64,000 nucleotides of DNA from NCBI RefSeq assembly GCF_030815865.1, contig NZ_JAUSXI010000001.1, positions 4,898,001 through 4,962,000 on the forward strand, read 5' to 3'. Of the stretch, positions 62,210 through 64,000 are shown one piece after another. The notes beneath the pieces were generated by a model. It was not told the DNA's origin. It worked only from the letters and a program-made list of their open reading frames with translations, and ran no database searches. The number at the start of each line of letters is the position of its first letter. Position 1 is the stretch's first letter. The position numbers were made by a program, and so were the translations under genes. Origin of the DNA: Arthrobacter globiformis. GTDB taxonomy: Bacteria; Actinomycetota; Actinomycetes; Actinomycetales; Micrococcaceae.

Positions 62210-64000
62210 TGACCGCCCTCGCCAGCCGCTCCGCGCGGAGCACGCCGGGTGATACCCGCCGCCGGCTTGTGGTGATCGGCAACGGGATGGCCGGCGCCCG
62301 GGCCGTCGAGGAAATCCTGGCCCGCGGCGGCGCCGTCCAGCACAGAATCACCATGTTCGGCGACGAGCCCTATGGCAATTACAACCGGATCATGCTCAGC
62401 CATGTCCTCTCCGGCGAGGAGGACACCGGAAACATCTTCCTCAATTCACTGGCCTGGTATCGGGAAAACGACATCACGCTGCACAGCGGCGTCCGGGTGG
62501 AGAGGATCGACCGTTTCGCCAAGCTGGTGTTCTCCGACGACGGCCGGGCCACTCCGTACGATGTGCTGATCATCGCCACCGGCAGCCGCTCGCACCTGCC
62601 GCCGATGGACGGCATGTACACGCCGGGCGGGCGGCTGCTGCCCGGGATCTTCGCCTTCCGCACCATCGATGACACCACGGGCATGGTGTCATACGCCCAA
62701 CAGGACCACCACCACCGCGCCGTGGTGATCGGTGGCGGACTGCTGGGGCTGGAGGCCGCGCGCGGCCTCCAAAGCCACGGCATCGACGTCGAGGTGGTCC
62801 ACTCCGGCGGGCATCTGATGAACGCACAGATGGGCCCCGACGGCGGTGCGGTCCTGCGCCGCAGTGTGGAGGCGCTCGGCATAAGGGTCCGCACGGGCAG
62901 CCGGACCACCGCCATCCTTGGCGGCGGCAAGGTGCGCGGTGTCCAATTGCGGAACGAGCCGGACATCGAATGCGACATGGTGGTAGTGGCGGCCGGAATC
63001 CGCCCCAATGTGGAGGTGGCCGTGACCAGCGGCCTGCCGGTGGAGCGGGCCATCGTGGTGGACGACCATATGCGTGTCCCGGACGAGGACGAGATCTACG
63101 CCGTCGGTGAGTGCGTCCAGCACCGCGGCGAAGTGTACGGTCTGGTGGCGCCGCTGTGGGAGCAAGCCGCTGTGCTGGCCGACCACGTCACCGGAGCAGA
63201 TCCTTCCTCCGTCTACCTGGGATCCCGCACCGCCACGAAACTCAAGGTGGCCGGCGTCGACGTCGCATCCATGGGGCTGCAGGCCCCGGAACGGGACACC
63301 GACGAGCACGTGGTGTTTTCCGAGCCGAGCAGGGGCGTATTCAAGTCCATCGTGATCCGCGACAGCAAGATCGTGGGCGCAACGCTGCTCGGGGACAGCC
63401 GTAAAGTGGCCTACCTGACGCAGGCGTTCGATCGCGGGCTGCCGCTACCGGAGGAGCGGGTCTCGCTGCTGTTCGATCTCGGCGGACCGGGCGAGGAAGC
63501 CGGCGTGGCCGAGCTCGACGGCGATGCCCAGGTCTGCAACTGCAACGGCGTCAGCAAGCAGGCGATCGCGGACACCGTTAAGGGCGGCTGCACCACGCTG
63601 TCCGGCGTCATGGACGCCACTCGGGCCGGCAAGGGATGCGGCTCCTGCAAGCTGCTGGTCCGGCAGGTGGTGGAATGGGCCGCCGACGGCGCCGTGGAGG
63701 AGGATCCGGCAGCGGCCTACTACGTTCCCGGCGTGCCGCTGGAGAAGGTTGCGCTGATGACGGCGATCCGGGAGCAGGGCCTGCGGTCCGTGTCTGCCGT
63801 GTTCGCGGCGCTGGCTCCGGACGGTGCCGAGGACGCCAAATCGAAGATGGGGCTGGCATCACTGCTGAAGATGATGTGGGCCGGTGAATACATCGACGAG
63901 CGCGATGCGCGGTTCGTCAACGACCGTGTCCACGCCAACATCCAGCGCGACGGCACCTTCTCGGTGGTGCCGCAGATGAAGGGCGGGGTGACCTCCCCGG
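62209..64000 (+). CDS. nirB: Assimilatory nitrite reductase large subunit (3' end outside window)
   Basis: About 597 residues are visible and the frame is still open at base 64000. An N-terminal FAD motif V-V-I-G-N-G-M-A-G-A-R, I-A-T-G-S-R, the NAD motif V-V-I-G-G-G-L-L-G-L-E-A-A-R-G-L and A-V-G-E-C are those of the NirB reductase half. A BFD-like [2Fe-2S] domain follows (C-N-C-N-G-V-S-K ... G-K-G-C-G-S-C). The siroheme and [4Fe-4S] half is beyond the edge. NirB, with NirD, reduces nitrite to ammonium using NADH. The start at ATG 62209 overlaps the upstream small gene. Confidence 0.92.
   Translation, partial: MTALASRSARSTPGDTRRRLVVIGNGMAGARAVEEILARGGAVQHRITMFGDEPYGNYNRIMLSHVLSGEEDTGNIFLNSLAWYRENDITLHSGVRVERIDRFAKLVFSDDGRATPYDVLIIATGSRSHLPPMDGMYTPGGRLLPGIFAFRTIDDTTGMVSYAQQDHHHRAVVIGGGLLGLEAARGLQSHGIDVEVVHSGGHLMNAQMGPDGGAVLRRSVEALGIRVRTGSRTTAILGGGKVRGVQLRNEPDIECDMVVVAAGIRPNVEVAVTSGLPVERAIVVDDHMRVPDEDEIYAVGECVQHRGEVYGLVAPLWEQAAVLADHVTGADPSSVYLGSRTATKLKVAGVDVASMGLQAPERDTDEHVVFSEPSRGVFKSIVIRDSKIVGATLLGDSRKVAYLTQAFDRGLPLPEERVSLLFDLGGPGEEAGVAELDGDAQVCNCNGVSKQAIADTVKGGCTTLSGVMDATRAGKGCGSCKLLVRQVVEWAADGAVEEDPAAAYYVPGVPLEKVALMTAIREQGLRSVSAVFAALAPDGAEDAKSKMGLASLLKMMWAGEYIDERDARFVNDRVHANIQRDGTFSVVPQMKGGVTSP

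Overview
The window is GC-rich actinobacterial chromosome. Several traits point to Arthrobacter, Pseudarthrobacter or a close Micrococcaceae relative: frequent GTG and TTG starts, many 4-bp ATGA/GTGA overlaps, a mycothiol-type formaldehyde dehydrogenase, a DUF3073 protein, a HAIR (HspR) operator in front of clpB, a dimethylglycine oxidase very like the A. globiformis enzyme, and REP-like palindromes with a GGTTGAGCCTGTCGAAACC core.

Region 1 (1-21904) is mainly a choline / glycine betaine / one-carbon module. It holds an IclR regulator, wrecked Rieske oxygenase and ferredoxin reductase genes, an intact Rieske ferredoxin, purU and dimethylglycine oxidase on the plus strand. On the minus strand, read right to left, come a two-component system, a TetR/BetI-like regulator, betA, betB, an APC choline-type permease, an S-(hydroxymethyl)mycothiol dehydrogenase, its MBL partner and an FdhF/YdeP-type oxidoreductase. 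Together they could take choline to betaine, then dimethylglycine, and burn the released C1 units through formaldehyde and formate. The betaine-demethylating oxygenase is deleted here. A decayed stretch (6847-8500) with a transposase relic and a defective tRNA-Lys-like sequence sits inside the module, next to an Hsp20 gene with an unusual operator array.

Region 2 (22000-34300) is mostly housekeeping: uraD-uraH-FAH hydrolase, purF-purM, a two-domain VOC protein, DUF3073, a septum-formation-type membrane protein, clpB, a YciI-like protein and a secreted trypsin-like protease.

Region 3 (34284-51300) is a surface-polysaccharide island. Two convergent operons each carry an HPr-kinase-like P-loop protein, a family 2 glycosyltransferase and a flippase. 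In the left operon the glycosyltransferase and flippase are one fused protein; in the right operon they are separate. The two operons start from near-identical ~190-bp leaders in inverted orientation (about 36510-36706 and 51291-51096). The core of the leader is almost invariant and it could form conserved hairpins. I regard this as the most interesting part of the window. A GH16 lipoprotein, a secreted propeller/Ig/DNRLRE protein and two metallophosphoesterases lie in or beside the island.

Region 4 (51391-64000) has a DUF4031-HD fusion, YccF, an MFS exporter, trpF, a HutD-like protein, ferritin, a guanidine-III riboswitch with its paired SMR exporters, an MBL hydrolase, a DEAD-box RNA helicase preceded by a terminator that overlaps a 13-residue leader ORF, an amino acid permease, a small protein and the 5' part of nirB, which runs off the right edge.

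All calls come from reading the sequence by eye; no database search or folding program was run.
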